Part shown: positions 37,772 to 45,973 of the stretch, in pieces
Layout: every line of letters starts with the position of its first letter
How positions within the stretch are numbered: position 1 is the first letter of the stretch
From: Bacillus kwashiorkori
Lineage (GTDB): Bacteria; Bacillota; Bacilli; Bacillales; Caldibacillaceae
Assembly (NCBI RefSeq): GCF_001375515.1
Contig: NZ_CTDX01000013.1
Span: forward strand, 124,001-188,000
DNA length: 64,000 bases
Direction of reading: 5' to 3'
The notes under the pieces: generated by a model
Database searches by the model: none
What the model was told of the DNA's origin: nothing
Seen by the model: only the letters and a program-made list of their open reading frames with translations
Translations under genes and position numbers: made by a program

Positions 37772-37786
37772 CGCAAGCGCTTTCAT
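37772..37786 (-). promoter_or_regulatory. cre site 2 upstream of the amylase gene
   Basis: Minus strand ATGAAAGCGCTTGCG, 14 of 15 to the cre consensus. Confidence 0.7.
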
Positions 37787-37813
37787 CCAATATATGTTAA
37801 TCATATCACTTTT

Positions 37814-37828
37814 AGTTAACGCTTTCAA
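37814..37828 (-). promoter_or_regulatory. cre site 3 upstream of the amylase gene
   Basis: Minus strand TTGAAAGCGTTAACT, 15 of 15 to the cre consensus. Sites 1-3 span about 125 bases and predict strong carbon catabolite control. Confidence 0.7.
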
Positions 37829-38000
37829 GAGGAAACAAAAAATTTCAAAATATGACAGTTACGTAATTATTCCTTTTAATGGTAAAGTTTTATTTTAATA
37901 CGATGAGATAATTGAGGTGGGAGCAGCTCTGTCATAAAAGGAACAAAAGTTTTTCATATATTTCGTGGATTTTACTAAGAGGATATGTACGAAATAGGTA

Positions 38001-38033
38001 GGGGTTGAACAAAATAGAGCAACCCCTTTTTTT
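38001..38033 (+). terminator. Plus-strand terminator with no assigned gene
   Basis: GGGGTTG, 12-base loop, CAACCCC and seven Ts, oriented for a plus-strand transcript. No plus-strand gene ends here; the adjacent genes (ecsB, amylase) are both on the minus strand. Confidence 0.65.
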
Positions 38034-38097
38034 CTTGCAATTTCAATAGTAAAAAATATACGACACATTGTATTATTTATAAATGGATAACAGCTTG

Positions 38098-39324
38098 TTA
38101 ATTTTGGCTCCATTTTACAAGTCGATTTTTACAATAAACAAAGACGAATAAATAAACAAAGACGCTACTAACGATAAATAAAATCAGCCCTTTTATCCAT
38201 TCACCCGAGCTTAAGAAAAGGAATGTAAAAAACAAATTTTGCGTCCATAAGATGTTTAATAATATTTTTAAAAACGACTGCAATTGAATGTCAGAGGAAA
38301 CTGGATATAAATCGGTCCAAATTACGTAATCATGATGCTTCCACATACTCAATAACTGAAATCCAGTTAAATAAATAAATAGTATTGCGATAATGTAGCT
38401 TAAATAGGAACCGTCAAGGCCAAAAATAAATACTCCACCTATTAACGTCAGTCTAATAAATAAGCCAAAATAATCGCCACTGCGAAAAAACGTTCGACTA
38501 ATTAAATAACTATATGTACTATTTTGCGCAAAAGGGATTCCTTTATAGAAAATATCAAGACCCTTACGACGTTTTACCTCCATGCGTAATTCTGGAACAT
38601 CAGTAAAAAGATTAGCAATCCGGTAAAATTGTCCGAGACGTCTTTCTTCATTATCTATTAATCGTTCCCATGGCAATGATTTTCCTTTCGTTTTTAAGGC
38701 AAAATAAACGAAATAAGCAAGAAAAATAACGATACAAGCGGCAAATAAAATGTATGCTTCTTGCATGAATAAAAATATGCTAATCCCGTTTAAGCAAATC
38801 CGCGTTAACACGTCCCAAGTAACAACTTGTTTATCGTAATCAAAATCCACGAACCAACGGACAAATAAGTTAATTATTTTTAATACAAAAATAAGTACAG
38901 CGAAAATAACGTAACTTTGATTACCACTCATTGTATTGAAAAAAATCGGTGCTAAAACTAACAAAAGCATAAATAAAAGATAGAGGTGCCATACGTAAGT
39001 AAGTATGAAAGAGCGAACGATGTATCGTTTTAATTTTGTTTCAACTGCTAATAAAAAAACTTTATCCGCCTCTTTAAAAAAGGTAATAATATTTCCAGTC
39101 GCTAACACGAATGAGAATAAAACGGCAAATAAAAACGCCGTTGGAAAATCTTCCGATAAGCTTGCAACCCAATCTTTATAATAGTAAGCTCCTGCACCAA
39201 TAGAAATTAATAAAACAATTAATATGTGGTCATTAAACATATACCGTCCGAACTTAAGCATTTCTTTCATCCGTTCTCCGAAACGCTTGGACCAAAGCTG
39301 AATACTATTCATCATTTGCTTCAT
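38098..39324 (-). CDS. ecsB: ABC transporter permease EcsB
   Basis: 408 residues with multiple membrane helices; starts MKQMMNSIQLWSKRFGERMKEM and includes ERRLGQFYRIANLFTDVPELR, as in EcsB. With EcsA it forms an exporter-type ABC complex affecting secretion, competence and regulated intramembrane proteolysis. Overlaps ecsA by about 20 bp. ecsC, the third B. subtilis gene, is absent at this place. Confidence 0.9.
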   Translation of the reverse strand: MKQMMNSIQLWSKRFGERMKEMLKFGRYMFNDHILIVLLISIGAGAYYYKDWVASLSEDFPTAFLFAVLFSFVLATGNIITFFKEADKVFLLAVETKLKRYIVRSFILTYVWHLYLLFMLLLVLAPIFFNTMSGNQSYVIFAVLIFVLKIINLFVRWFVDFDYDKQVVTWDVLTRICLNGISIFLFMQEAYILFAACIVIFLAYFVYFALKTKGKSLPWERLIDNEERRLGQFYRIANLFTDVPELRMEVKRRKGLDIFYKGIPFAQNSTYSYLISRTFFRSGDYFGLFIRLTLIGGVFIFGLDGSYLSYIIAILFIYLTGFQLLSMWKHHDYVIWTDLYPVSSDIQLQSFLKILLNILWTQNLFFTFLFLSSGEWIKGLILFIVSSVFVYLFVFVYCKNRLVKWSQN

Positions 39325-40048
39325 CCTTTGTTAATTGAATATAAATATCATCCAAACTCGCATTAGCTAGTCCAAATTGTTCTCGCAGTTCTGCCATATT
39401 TCCTACTGCTTTTACTTCCCCATTATGCAAAATGACGAAGCGATCACAGTATTTTTCAGCAGTTGCTAGAATATGGGTTGACATTAAAATACCTGAACCA
39501 GCAGATTGGCGCTCTTTTAAAAGTTGCAGCAAAGAGTTGATTGCTAATGGGTCCAATCCTACAAATGGTTCATCAATGATAAAGAGTTCTGGTTCCACTA
39601 AAAATGCCGCCATAATCATTACTTTTTGTTTCATTCCTTTAGAGAAATGGGAAGGAAACCATTTTAATCTTTTTTCCATCCGAAATTCTTTCAATAATTT
39701 GGATAGACGTTCTTTATATTGGGACTCCTCGAGACCATAGGCCATCGCTGTTAATTGTAAATGCTCTGCTAATGTGAGTTCTTCATACAAAACCGGCGTT
39801 TCAGGAATAAATGAAAATTTTTTCCGATACAGTAATATGTCTTCTTTCATTGTTTTGCCATCAATCGTTATTTCCCCTGTTTTCGGCTCCATTAACCCGA
39901 TAATATGTTTAATTGTCGTACTTTTTCCAGCTCCATTAAGACCAATTAAAGCGACAATTTCCCCTTTATTTACTGAAAAGTTTATATTTTTTAATACATT
40001 TTTTTTCGTATACCCACCAGTCAAATTTTTTATTTCTAACAAACCCAT
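39305..40048 (-). CDS. ecsA: ABC transporter ATP-binding protein EcsA
   Basis: 247 residues. Walker A GLNGAGKST, signature FSKGMKQK, Walker B LFIIDEPFVGLD, H-loop STH. The ATG at 40048 (MGLLEIKNLTGGY) fits AAAGGAG seven bases upstream; the ATG at 40054 is too close to it. First gene of ecsAB, divergent from hit as in B. subtilis. Confidence 0.92.
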   Translation of the reverse strand: MGLLEIKNLTGGYTKKNVLKNINFSVNKGEIVALIGLNGAGKSTTIKHIIGLMEPKTGEITIDGKTMKEDILLYRKKFSFIPETPVLYEELTLAEHLQLTAMAYGLEESQYKERLSKLLKEFRMEKRLKWFPSHFSKGMKQKVMIMAAFLVEPELFIIDEPFVGLDPLAINSLLQLLKERQSAGSGILMSTHILATAEKYCDRFVILHNGEVKAVGNMAELREQFGLANASLDDIYIQLTKDEANDE

Positions 40049-40757
40049 ACACATTCTCCTTTAAATTTGAACTACTATTTAACAGTGTAATCCTTACCTC
40101 TAATTGATAACCCGCTTCAAAAGGGTAAATGAACTTAATATTTATACGTAACTGCCTTTACACCGCCTTCTTAACACATTTACCCGAAAAACTCTTCTTT
40201 AGTCCCATTCTAGCAGAAAAAACATATCATAGTCAGAAAAATAACATGGCTTCCAAAAAAATCTTTTTTTAATTTGTGCATATTCCAAATGTAACTGGTT
40301 ATCATAATAAGCGAAGGGGAATTAATCACACTCACAAATGAGGTGTTTGCCAAAGATGCTTTAACTTGTTGTAAAAAGAGTAAATTGCATTCGAAAAACA
40401 TTCTCAAAGTAAAATGAGGTGTTTACGAAAGATCATCTGCCGAAAGCCGAAAAGTTGAAATAAACTTCCAAAGCGAATGGGGATGATGAGCTTGAATGCT
40501 TTAGACATCTTTGAAAACCTGTAAAGCACGAAAGGTAACATCGAAGAAATTTCCCTTCACTTGGGCAAGGTTTGTGACAACACAAGCCTTGCTCTCTTTT
40601 TTTTGCATTTTTGAAAGGCGTTACGGTCAATTGTAATTAATTTAGATCCCCCCTTTATTTATTCCAACTAAGGTGAGTTAGAGGAACCATTTTCCTTTTC
40701 TAGCTAAATTATGCTAAAATAAACTAAATTATGATGGAAAGGCTGGTTACGTTACAT
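40049..40757. other. Long ecsA-hit intergenic region with repeats and a possible unassigned RNA
   Basis: 709 bases with no convincing protein gene. It contains an inverted repeat GGGTAAATG (40123-40131)/CATTTACCC (40177-40185). There is also an imperfect direct repeat of 22-24 bases (about 40336 and 40412) with core AAATGAGGTGTTT...AAAGAT. A G+C-richer tract (40435-40560) ends in a strong plus-strand terminator at 40565-40605. The terminator lies about 150 bases before hit, so a separate small RNA, or a leader that terminates before hit, is likely. Confidence 0.45.
40565..40605 (+). terminator. Strong plus-strand terminator upstream of hit
   Basis: Twelve-pair stem GCAAGGTTTGTG (40565-40576), loop ACAA, CACAAGCCTTGC (40581-40592), then a run ending in eight Ts. 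Confidence 0.9.
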
Positions 40758-41177
40758 ATGAGTGATTGTATATTTTGCAAAATAATAAATGGGGAAATTC
40801 CCTCGGCAAAAGTATATGAAGATGAAAATGTGTTAGCTTTTTTAGACATTAGCCAAGTTACGAAAGGTCACACCCTCGTTATCCCTAAAGTTCATCAAGA
40901 AAATGTTTATGAATTAACGCCTGATGTAGCACGTAATGTTTTTGCAGCAGTTCCAAAAATCGCCAACGGGTTGAAGGCTGCTTACCACCCAGTAGGGATG
41001 AATATTTTAAATAATAATGGTGAATATGCTGGACAATCTGTATTTCATTTCCATATACATTTAATTCCACGATATGGTAAAGGGGACGGCTTCGGGGCTG
41101 TTTGGAAGACACATACGAGTGACTATACACAAGATGATTTACACGATATCGCAAAAACAATAAAAGAGAATATTTAA
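40758..41177 (+). CDS. hit: HIT-family nucleotide hydrolase Hit
   Basis: 139 residues from the ATG at 40758 (MSDCIFCKIINGEIPSAKVYED). The histidine triad is FHFHIHLIPR. Zinc-type CxxC at the N-terminus. HIT proteins hydrolyse nucleoside phosphoramidates or similar bonds. The frame is open to 40731. Neither the early ATGs nor this one has a good ribosome site, but homologues begin near the CIFCK motif, so 40758 is preferred. Confidence 0.9.
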   Translation: MSDCIFCKIINGEIPSAKVYEDENVLAFLDISQVTKGHTLVIPKVHQENVYELTPDVARNVFAAVPKIANGLKAAYHPVGMNILNNNGEYAGQSVFHFHIHLIPRYGKGDGFGAVWKTHTSDYTQDDLHDIAKTIKENI

Positions 41178-41187
41178 TTACTATTGT

Positions 41188-41270
41188 GCAGTTCGAATGA
41201 AAAAAATCATGTATTGTTTGACAAGTTCCAAATATAGATGATTTGAGATTTTGAACTGCTCATTTTTTTT
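41188..41270 (+). terminator. Extended hairpin terminator after hit
   Basis: GCAGTTC (41188-41194) pairs with GAACTGC (41253-41259), with an inner stem AAATCAT/ATGATTT and then TCATTTTTTTT. The loop is large but the arms are exact. Confidence 0.6.
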
Positions 41271-41392
41271 CGCAAAACACCAAAACTTACTCATATTCAT
41301 TTCAATCGATACTCCTATATAATTCTCACACCCAATATTCTTCCGATACTTTTCCATAAATAAATTTATTAAATATTTTTAAAAAATAACCT

Positions 41393-41420
41393 TTGCATTA
41401 GTTATCGAATATGTTATAAT
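41393..41420 (+). promoter_or_regulatory. SigA-type promoter of trpP
   Basis: TTGCAT, 16-base spacer, then TATAAT at 41415-41420 with an upstream TG (extended -10). It would give a leader of about 75 bases before trpP. Confidence 0.7.
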
Positions 41421-41432
41421 AATTGCAACTTT

Positions 41433-41500
41433 CCCCGCTTTTGGTCACGAGGACACAAAAGGGGTAGAGTAATAGAATAGTTGAGACGAGGAGAGATGAG
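41433..41500 (+). promoter_or_regulatory. TRAP-binding leader of trpP
   Basis: After a 5' hairpin (CCCC.CTTTTG with CAAAAGGGG, 41433-41464) there is a run of UAG/GAG triplets. TAG lies at 41473 and 41478, GAG at 41483, 41488, 41493 and 41498: six triplets with exact five-base period. One or two more lie at 41465-41469. The run covers the ribosome site up to the ATG at 41503. This is the binding pattern of the 11-subunit TRAP protein, expected to block trpP translation when tryptophan is high. Confidence 0.88.
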
Positions 41501-41502
41501 AA

Positions 41503-42027
41503 ATGAATACGAAAAATCTTGTAGTAATGGCATTACTTGTTGGAATGGGTGCTATCTTGCACATGATCATTCCAGGTTTTGGGGCTGGTGGAATGAAGCC
41601 AGACTTCAGTTTAATCATGATGTTCCTAGGAATTTTTATGTTCCCTGAAAAGAAAAATGTACTTCTACTAGGGTTAGCAACAGGAATTATTTCTGGGTTA
41701 ACGACAGGATTTGCTGGCGGATTTTTTCCAAATGTCATTGATAAAATGATCACTGCTTTTCTTTTCTTCGCATTATATGTAACAGTTAAGAAAACAAATA
41801 ACATTGTCATAAACGCATCATTAACCGCTGTCGGAACAATAATATCAGGTACTATCTTTTTAACTGTCGCAGCTGCAATGGTTGGCTTAGGAGAAGCTGG
41901 TTTTATTGGATTATTTACAATGATTGTTATTCCCGCAATGATATTAAATACAATTGTCATGGCAGTCATATATCCGACTGTTTTAGGCATAGCAAAAAGA
42001 ACAAAATTAGTTCATTTGCCTCAATAA
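41503..42027 (+). CDS. trpP: Tryptophan transporter TrpP
   Basis: 174 residues, about five membrane helices; MNTKNLVVMALLVGMGAILHMIIPGFGAGGMKPDFSLIMMFL is typical of TrpP (YhaG). It imports tryptophan. The overlapping TRAP site and the location between hit and hpr, as in B. subtilis, strongly support the assignment. Confidence 0.93.
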   Translation: MNTKNLVVMALLVGMGAILHMIIPGFGAGGMKPDFSLIMMFLGIFMFPEKKNVLLLGLATGIISGLTTGFAGGFFPNVIDKMITAFLFFALYVTVKKTNNIVINASLTAVGTIISGTIFLTVAAAMVGLGEAGFIGLFTMIVIPAMILNTIVMAVIYPTVLGIAKRTKLVHLPQ

Positions 42028-42057
42028 CAATTGGATTATTACGACTTAAACTAAACA

Positions 42058-42093
42058 GAGAACTTAATCCAAATTAGATTAAGTTCTCTTTTT
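42058..42093 (+). terminator. Terminator of trpP
   Basis: GAGAACTTAATC and GATTAAGTTCTC separated by seven bases, followed by TTTTT. Confidence 0.9.
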
Positions 42094-42286
42094 AATAGAC
42101 AATCATTATTAGAAGAACAGCAGCAATTATTAAGGTCAGTGCCATCATCAATTGGAACAAAGCTTTCCTTTTGGCAGTATCTTTAACAACAGGATTTTTT
42201 ATTTTTTTCAAATTTATTACGGACTGACTTAAACCAAATAATAAAAGGATGCTTAAGGAAAAAAGGCCAAAAATAATTCCTTCCAT
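42092..42286 (-). CDS. Small two-helix membrane protein, unknown
   Basis: 64 residues: helix at 4-24 (IIFGLFSLSILLLFGLSQSV), basic linker KKIKNPVVKDTAKRKA, and a second helix to the end. Clear SD GGGGGAG before the ATG at 42286. Convergent with trpP. I do not recognise the family. Confidence 0.65.
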   Translation of the reverse strand: MEGIIFGLFSLSILLLFGLSQSVINLKKIKNPVVKDTAKRKALFQLMMALTLIIAAVLLIMIVY

Positions 42287-42583
42287 TCCACTCCCCCAAT
42301 CTAAAACGTTATGATTCTTATATATATGAGGTTAATGTATAATTATATTAATAAAAAATAAAATTTTTCTAAAATAAACAAGGATTTTTCAATTTAGTGT
42401 AGAATTTTGTTTAATACCATGGCAAAATAGAACTTAATGAAACGAATTAATACGTCAATCGTATATGTTAGTATCGTTAGCAGAATTTTTATAAAGTTAA
42501 CTATCTAAAAATTTAGCATTTTGCAAAGTATACTGTTATTATTTTATTAACATAATAATTCTTAAATAAAGAAGGTGATATTG

Positions 42584-43156
42584 ATGGACAAGGACATTTC
42601 AAAAATCGAGGCACTTTTATTCAGTCAGAAAATTTCCCAGCTAGGAAAGGCACTTTGGAAGTCAATTGAAAAAGATTGGCAACAGTGGATTAAGCCATTT
42701 GATTTGAATATAAACGAACATCATATTCTCTGGATTGCTTACTATTTAAATGGGGCATCTATTTCAGATGTTGCAAAATTTGGCGTAATGCACGTATCAA
42801 CTGCTTTTAACTTCTCAAAAAAGCTTGAAGAAAAAGGATTACTATCCTTTTCAAAAAAAGTAGACGATAAGCGAAATACGTACATCCAATTAACAGAAAA
42901 AGGGGAAAACATTGTTTTAGAGTTAATTAAGTCGTACGATCCAAGTAAAAATTCCGTCCTTCAAGGCGCACTTCCATTAAAGGAAATGTATGGTAAATTT
43001 CCAGATATTTTAGAATTAACGGCGATTGTTCGGAATATATATGGAAATGATTTTATGAAAATATTTCAATCATCCTTTCACCATCTAGAGGATGAATTTA
43101 CCGATGATGATGGATTTATTAAAAAGAAGGAAGATAAAGAAAAAGAAGTGGTATAA
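42584..43156 (+). CDS. hpr: Transition-state regulator Hpr/ScoC (MarR family)
   Basis: 190 residues from the ATG at 42584, with AAGG at eight-base spacing; an in-frame GTG at 42575 lies inside the ribosome site. Winged-helix MarR core ([60 protein letters not shown]) plus the C-terminal ScoC extension. ScoC represses extracellular protease and sporulation genes in the transition phase. Acidic/Lys-rich tail. Confidence 0.92.
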   Translation: MDKDISKIEALLFSQKISQLGKALWKSIEKDWQQWIKPFDLNINEHHILWIAYYLNGASISDVAKFGVMHVSTAFNFSKKLEEKGLLSFSKKVDDKRNTYIQLTEKGENIVLELIKSYDPSKNSVLQGALPLKEMYGKFPDILELTAIVRNIYGNDFMKIFQSSFHHLEDEFTDDDGFIKKKEDKEKEVV

Positions 43157-43178
43157 CTTGAATAATGGATGTGTTTTG

Positions 43179-43511
43179 CTATTTTACATATTTTGCAAAT
43201 TCATTCATTAATTCTAAGTACAGGCCTTCATTTATACATGCTTGAATTGTTTCCTTCACTTGCAATTTTTTATTAAGTCTGTTAGCGAACTCTTTCATTA
43301 GCGGATGAAAATATACAAATCCTTCCGCTTTTTGTTCTTCCCATTTTATGTGTAATTCGTCACAAAGGTTATGGAACTCTTCTACATCTTGTCTCGTTAG
43401 ATTTTTTTCAATGATTAACTTAGTAAAATCCATCTTCGAATCTGTTAATAAACGGATGAATAATTGTTGATGGTATTCCAGCAACTCAATTCTTTTTAAT
43501 ATTTCCTCCAT
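43179..43511 (-). CDS. yhaI: YhaI-like DUF1878 protein
   Basis: 110 residues, mostly helical; MEEILKRIELLEYHQQLFIRLL and CDELHIKWEEQKAEGFVYFHPLMKEFA match DUF1878/YhaI. Function unknown. Neighbour of hpr as in B. subtilis, convergent with it. Confidence 0.82.
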   Translation of the reverse strand: MEEILKRIELLEYHQQLFIRLLTDSKMDFTKLIIEKNLTRQDVEEFHNLCDELHIKWEEQKAEGFVYFHPLMKEFANRLNKKLQVKETIQACINEGLYLELMNEFAKYVK

Positions 43512-43816
43512 ATAATATTCCTGCCCTTTCTTTTTCTACCTTTAGTATAATCATTCTTCTTGACGGAAACAATTACCTTTTATCTCGACTAAATTAGTCA
43601 TTATGTCCTAATTTCACGATTAAATTTTCCCTTCCTACATTAGAAGAATGATTTCTAAGAAAAATTTAATGAATAAATGAAGAATTGGTGTTATTATTAT
43701 AAAAAGTAATACTATGTTATGAAAGAAAAGCAAACTTTGCAATCTATCAAAATGCGAATGAACAAAATTACAACCCCTATTGTTTCATAGTGGAATTGTA
43801 ATTAGGAGGTAATATT
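43512..43816. other. Intergenic, AT-rich
   Basis: 305 bases upstream of the small membrane ORF and yhaI. No promoter that I can defend and no hairpin; it contains a 16-base sequence (43591-43606) that recurs at 46108-46123. Confidence 0.3.
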
Positions 43817-43996
43817 TTGGTCCTAACATTTATCCTTGTAGCAGGCTTTATTTTATTTTATATGAATAATTTAATGCACGCCTTCTGTATTCAAAAAGAA
43901 ATTCCTGATGAAAAGCAGCCAAGTGTAATTCGGACAGTCAATATACTAACTCTCATTTTGCTTATTTCCTCATACATTGAAATTCTTTTCACTTAA
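43817..43996 (+). CDS. Small membrane protein, unknown
   Basis: 59 residues from a TTG at 43817 with a perfect AGGAGG upstream. Two hydrophobic helices (LTFILVAGFILFYMNNLMHAF; VNILTLILLISSYIEILF) flank a charged loop IQKEIPDEKQPS. Stop TAA at 43994-43996. Placed between yhaI and sporulation peptides, so a spore or membrane role is possible but not shown. Confidence 0.6.
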   Translation: MVLTFILVAGFILFYMNNLMHAFCIQKEIPDEKQPSVIRTVNILTLILLISSYIEILFT

Positions 43997-44071
43997 TAAA
44001 ATGGTCAAATGAAAACGGCAAGAAATTCTTGCCGTTTCCCCATTATCTCTTACCATTTATCGCAAATTTGC

Positions 44072-44161
44072 TTACCACCATGCCGCACCGACAATGATGA
44101 GTAAGATAAATAAAACGACTAAAAGGGCAAAACCACTTCCAGCATATCCACCAGCAGTCAT
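44072..44161 (-). CDS. YjcZ/SscA-family sporulation peptide
   Basis: 29 residues, MTAGGYAGSGFALLVVLFIL then a second short stretch ending GAAWW. Gly-rich start and one hydrophobic helix are typical of the YjcZ/SscA family of tiny spore-coat proteins. Ribosome site GGAGGTG. Seventy-six bases downstream of a second member, probably co-transcribed. Confidence 0.8.
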   Translation of the reverse strand: MTAGGYAGSGFALLVVLFILLIIVGAAWW

Positions 44162-44237
44162 CCAATTATCACCTCCAAAAAGGTATTCCTATATGATTCA
44201 AAAAACCTATTCACTTAGTAAGATGAAAGGTCCATTC

Positions 44238-44321
44238 TTAGCAAATATACGCACTACCAACAATTACTAACAAAATAAATAACACGACAATTAACACAAA
44301 ACTGTTATTTCCCCAGGCCAT
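44238..44321 (-). CDS. sscA: YjcZ/SscA-family sporulation peptide
   Basis: 27 residues, MAWGNNSFVLIVVLFILLVI with a GSAYIC tail. Same architecture as the peptide at 44072. AAAAGGAGG ribosome site and a matching SigK promoter at 44353-44380. B. subtilis sscA, a small coat-assembly peptide, also lies beside prsA/yhaL, hence the tentative symbol. Confidence 0.78.
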   Translation of the reverse strand: MAWGNNSFVLIVVLFILLVIVGSAYIC

Positions 44322-44352
44322 ATGAAAATTACCTCCTTTTCTAATTTCCATA

Positions 44353-44380
44353 TATACTATGTATAAATGCGGAAAAGTGT
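44353..44380 (-). promoter_or_regulatory. SigK-type promoter of the sscA-like genes
   Basis: Minus strand: AC (44380-44379), 17 bases, CATAGTATA (44361-44353). Good fit to SigK; start expected near 44345, just before the ribosome site. Confidence 0.65.
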
Positions 44381-44567
44381 ATAGTACAAAAACCCATTTG
44401 ATGATTTTTTTAAAGCATTGAACTTGATTTTCTCTATTTTTAACGTTAATATAACAGAAATTAGTAAAAAAAAACGTTTCTCAGAAATGGGTTATTATGA
44501 TATAGTTAAAATTGTAAAAAAAAAAGACAAACTAAAAATTCAAAGATATTAGGAGTTGTTTATTAGC

Positions 44568-45419
44568 ATGAAGAAAAAGCTACTACTTTCTGTAACACTA
44601 GCAGCAGGAATTTTAACACTTTCCGCCTGCGGTAACGGTGATAATGTTGCTGAAACTAAGGCAGGAAATATTACCCAAGATGAGTTTTATCAAGTATTAA
44701 AAGAACGTTATGGTGAAGCTACCCTTCAAGAACTAGTATATGAAAAGGTTCTAGCAGATAAATATGAAGTTACTGATAAAGAAGTTGAAGCGGAAATTGA
44801 AACATTTAAAGAACAATTAGGCGAAAGCTACAGTATGTTCTTAGCACAATACGGAATTAAAGACGATGAGCAGTTGAAAGATATTTTACGTATGCAATTA
44901 CTTCAAGAGAAGGCTGTTCTAGATGGACAAACAATTACAGATGAAGAACTTCAAGAACAATATAATATGGAATCAAAAACTGTTACTGCCCGCCATATAT
45001 TAGTTGCTGATGAAAATACTGCAAAAGAAGTTCTTGACAAATTGAATAATGGTGAAAAGTTTGAGGATTTAGCGAAAGAATATTCTACGGACGGTACGAA
45101 GGATAAAGGTGGAGATTTAGGCGTACTTGATCCAAATAGCCTCGATCGTGATTTTGCAGTTGCTGCATTTAAGTTAAAAGAAGGAGAAGTTAGCAGCCCT
45201 GTTAAATCCCAATTTGGTTACCATATAATTGAAGCAACTAAAGTAGAAGATAAAAAAGATGTTAAACCTTTTGCTGAAATGAAATCAGAGTTAGAAGATA
45301 AAGTGAAACAAACAAAAGTTACTCAAACTGCTGTCCAAGATGCTCTTAATAAATTAGTGAAAGACAGTAATGTGAAAATTAATGATAAAGATTTAAAAGA
45401 CTTATTTAAAGCAGAATAA
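44568..45419 (+). CDS. prsA: Foldase lipoprotein PrsA (parvulin-type PPIase)
   Basis: 283 residues from the ATG at 44568 (frame open to a TTG at 44556; neither start has ideal SD spacing to AGGAG). Lipoprotein signal with lipobox LSAC, N-terminal helical domain, parvulin domain (TVTARHILVADENTAKEVLDKL...GGDLGVLDPNSLDRDFAVAAFKLKEGEVSSPVKSQFGYHIIEA). Anchored outside the membrane; helps secreted proteins such as amylase fold. Confidence 0.94.
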   Translation: MKKKLLLSVTLAAGILTLSACGNGDNVAETKAGNITQDEFYQVLKERYGEATLQELVYEKVLADKYEVTDKEVEAEIETFKEQLGESYSMFLAQYGIKDDEQLKDILRMQLLQEKAVLDGQTITDEELQEQYNMESKTVTARHILVADENTAKEVLDKLNNGEKFEDLAKEYSTDGTKDKGGDLGVLDPNSLDRDFAVAAFKLKEGEVSSPVKSQFGYHIIEATKVEDKKDVKPFAEMKSELEDKVKQTKVTQTAVQDALNKLVKDSNVKINDKDLKDLFKAE

Positions 45420-45428
45420 TAAATAAAG

Positions 45429-45467
45429 GTGCCTCCTTTCGCTATTAACGAAAGAGGCACTTTTTTT
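45429..45467 (+). terminator. Terminator of prsA
   Basis: GTGCCTC-CTTTCG and CGAAAG-AGGCAC around a seven-base loop, then seven Ts. The end overlaps the yhaL stop codon on the other strand. Confidence 0.92.
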
Positions 45468-45645
45468 ATGCTCCCGAAGAAACTTCTTTTCTTTTTTCCC
45501 GTTCTTCTTTCATCCGTTCTAAAATAATGTTTCCTTCCTGCTCTGCTTCCATCATTTCCAATTCTTTTTCCTCTTTACTTGTTCGAATGGTCATATAGGC
45601 ACTAAACAATATTCCAGCAACGATTAAATAAATCCAAAACGGCAT
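45466..45645 (-). CDS. yhaL: Sporulation protein YhaL
   Basis: 59 residues: one N-terminal membrane helix (MPFWIYLIVAGILFSAY) and a charged helix with ILERMKEEREKRKE, matching the YhaL sporulation family. AGGAGG upstream. Position between prsA and yhaM is the B. subtilis order. Phenotype in spores is little known. Confidence 0.82.
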   Translation of the reverse strand: MPFWIYLIVAGILFSAYMTIRTSKEEKELEMMEAEQEGNIILERMKEEREKRKEVSSGA

Positions 45646-45766
45646 ACATTGCTTCCTCCTTCAAATGAAAGATTGTCCACTTTTTAATTAGCTTACTTAG
45701 TACAACAATATGCCGGTTTAGAATAAATTATGCTCTATATGCTTATTTTTTCCTGTACTAACATGT

Positions 45767-45973
45767 TTACTTTTCAAAAGTAGGTTTATAAAAAGAGCGA
45801 TTGTCTAATGCAAATACCCGTTCAGAAAATTCACCCGGTTTCGTTTTTTCCAATGTGCGGTTCATCATATTTATTTTTGCATCTAAATTGTCAATATGAT
45901 GTAAGACTTCTGCTTCCCGAATCATTGGTGGCTTTGGGCTCCCCCATTCTGCTTTGCCGTGATGGGAAATTAT
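45767..45973 (-). pseudogene. yhaM: 3' remnant of yhaM (3'-5' exoribonuclease), truncated at the island junction
   Basis: About 69 codons ending in a TAA at 45767-45769. The reading [20 protein letters not shown], then [14 protein letters not shown], is the C-terminus of YhaM, including the SHHG motif of the HD domain. Upstream of the first Ile (45973-45971) the next codon is a stop (TAG) and similarity ends abruptly. The rest of the HD domain and the OB-fold are gone. The core gene order is also lost here, so this marks a junction with acquired DNA. Confidence 0.8.

Noticed and set aside
37895-38113. 72-codon minus-strand frame after ecsB
   Set aside because: Starts inside the ecsB end, no recognisable sequence, and crosses the plus-strand terminator hairpin.
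40433-40630. 65-codon minus-strand frame in the ecsA-hit gap
   Set aside because: Low-complexity Ser run and no ribosome site; the DNA is better explained by hairpin and repeat structure on the plus strand.
41445-41990. 181-codon minus-strand frame antisense to trpP
   Set aside because: Mirror of a membrane-protein gene in the opposite strand; no promoter or ribosome site, and trpP has full regulatory signals.
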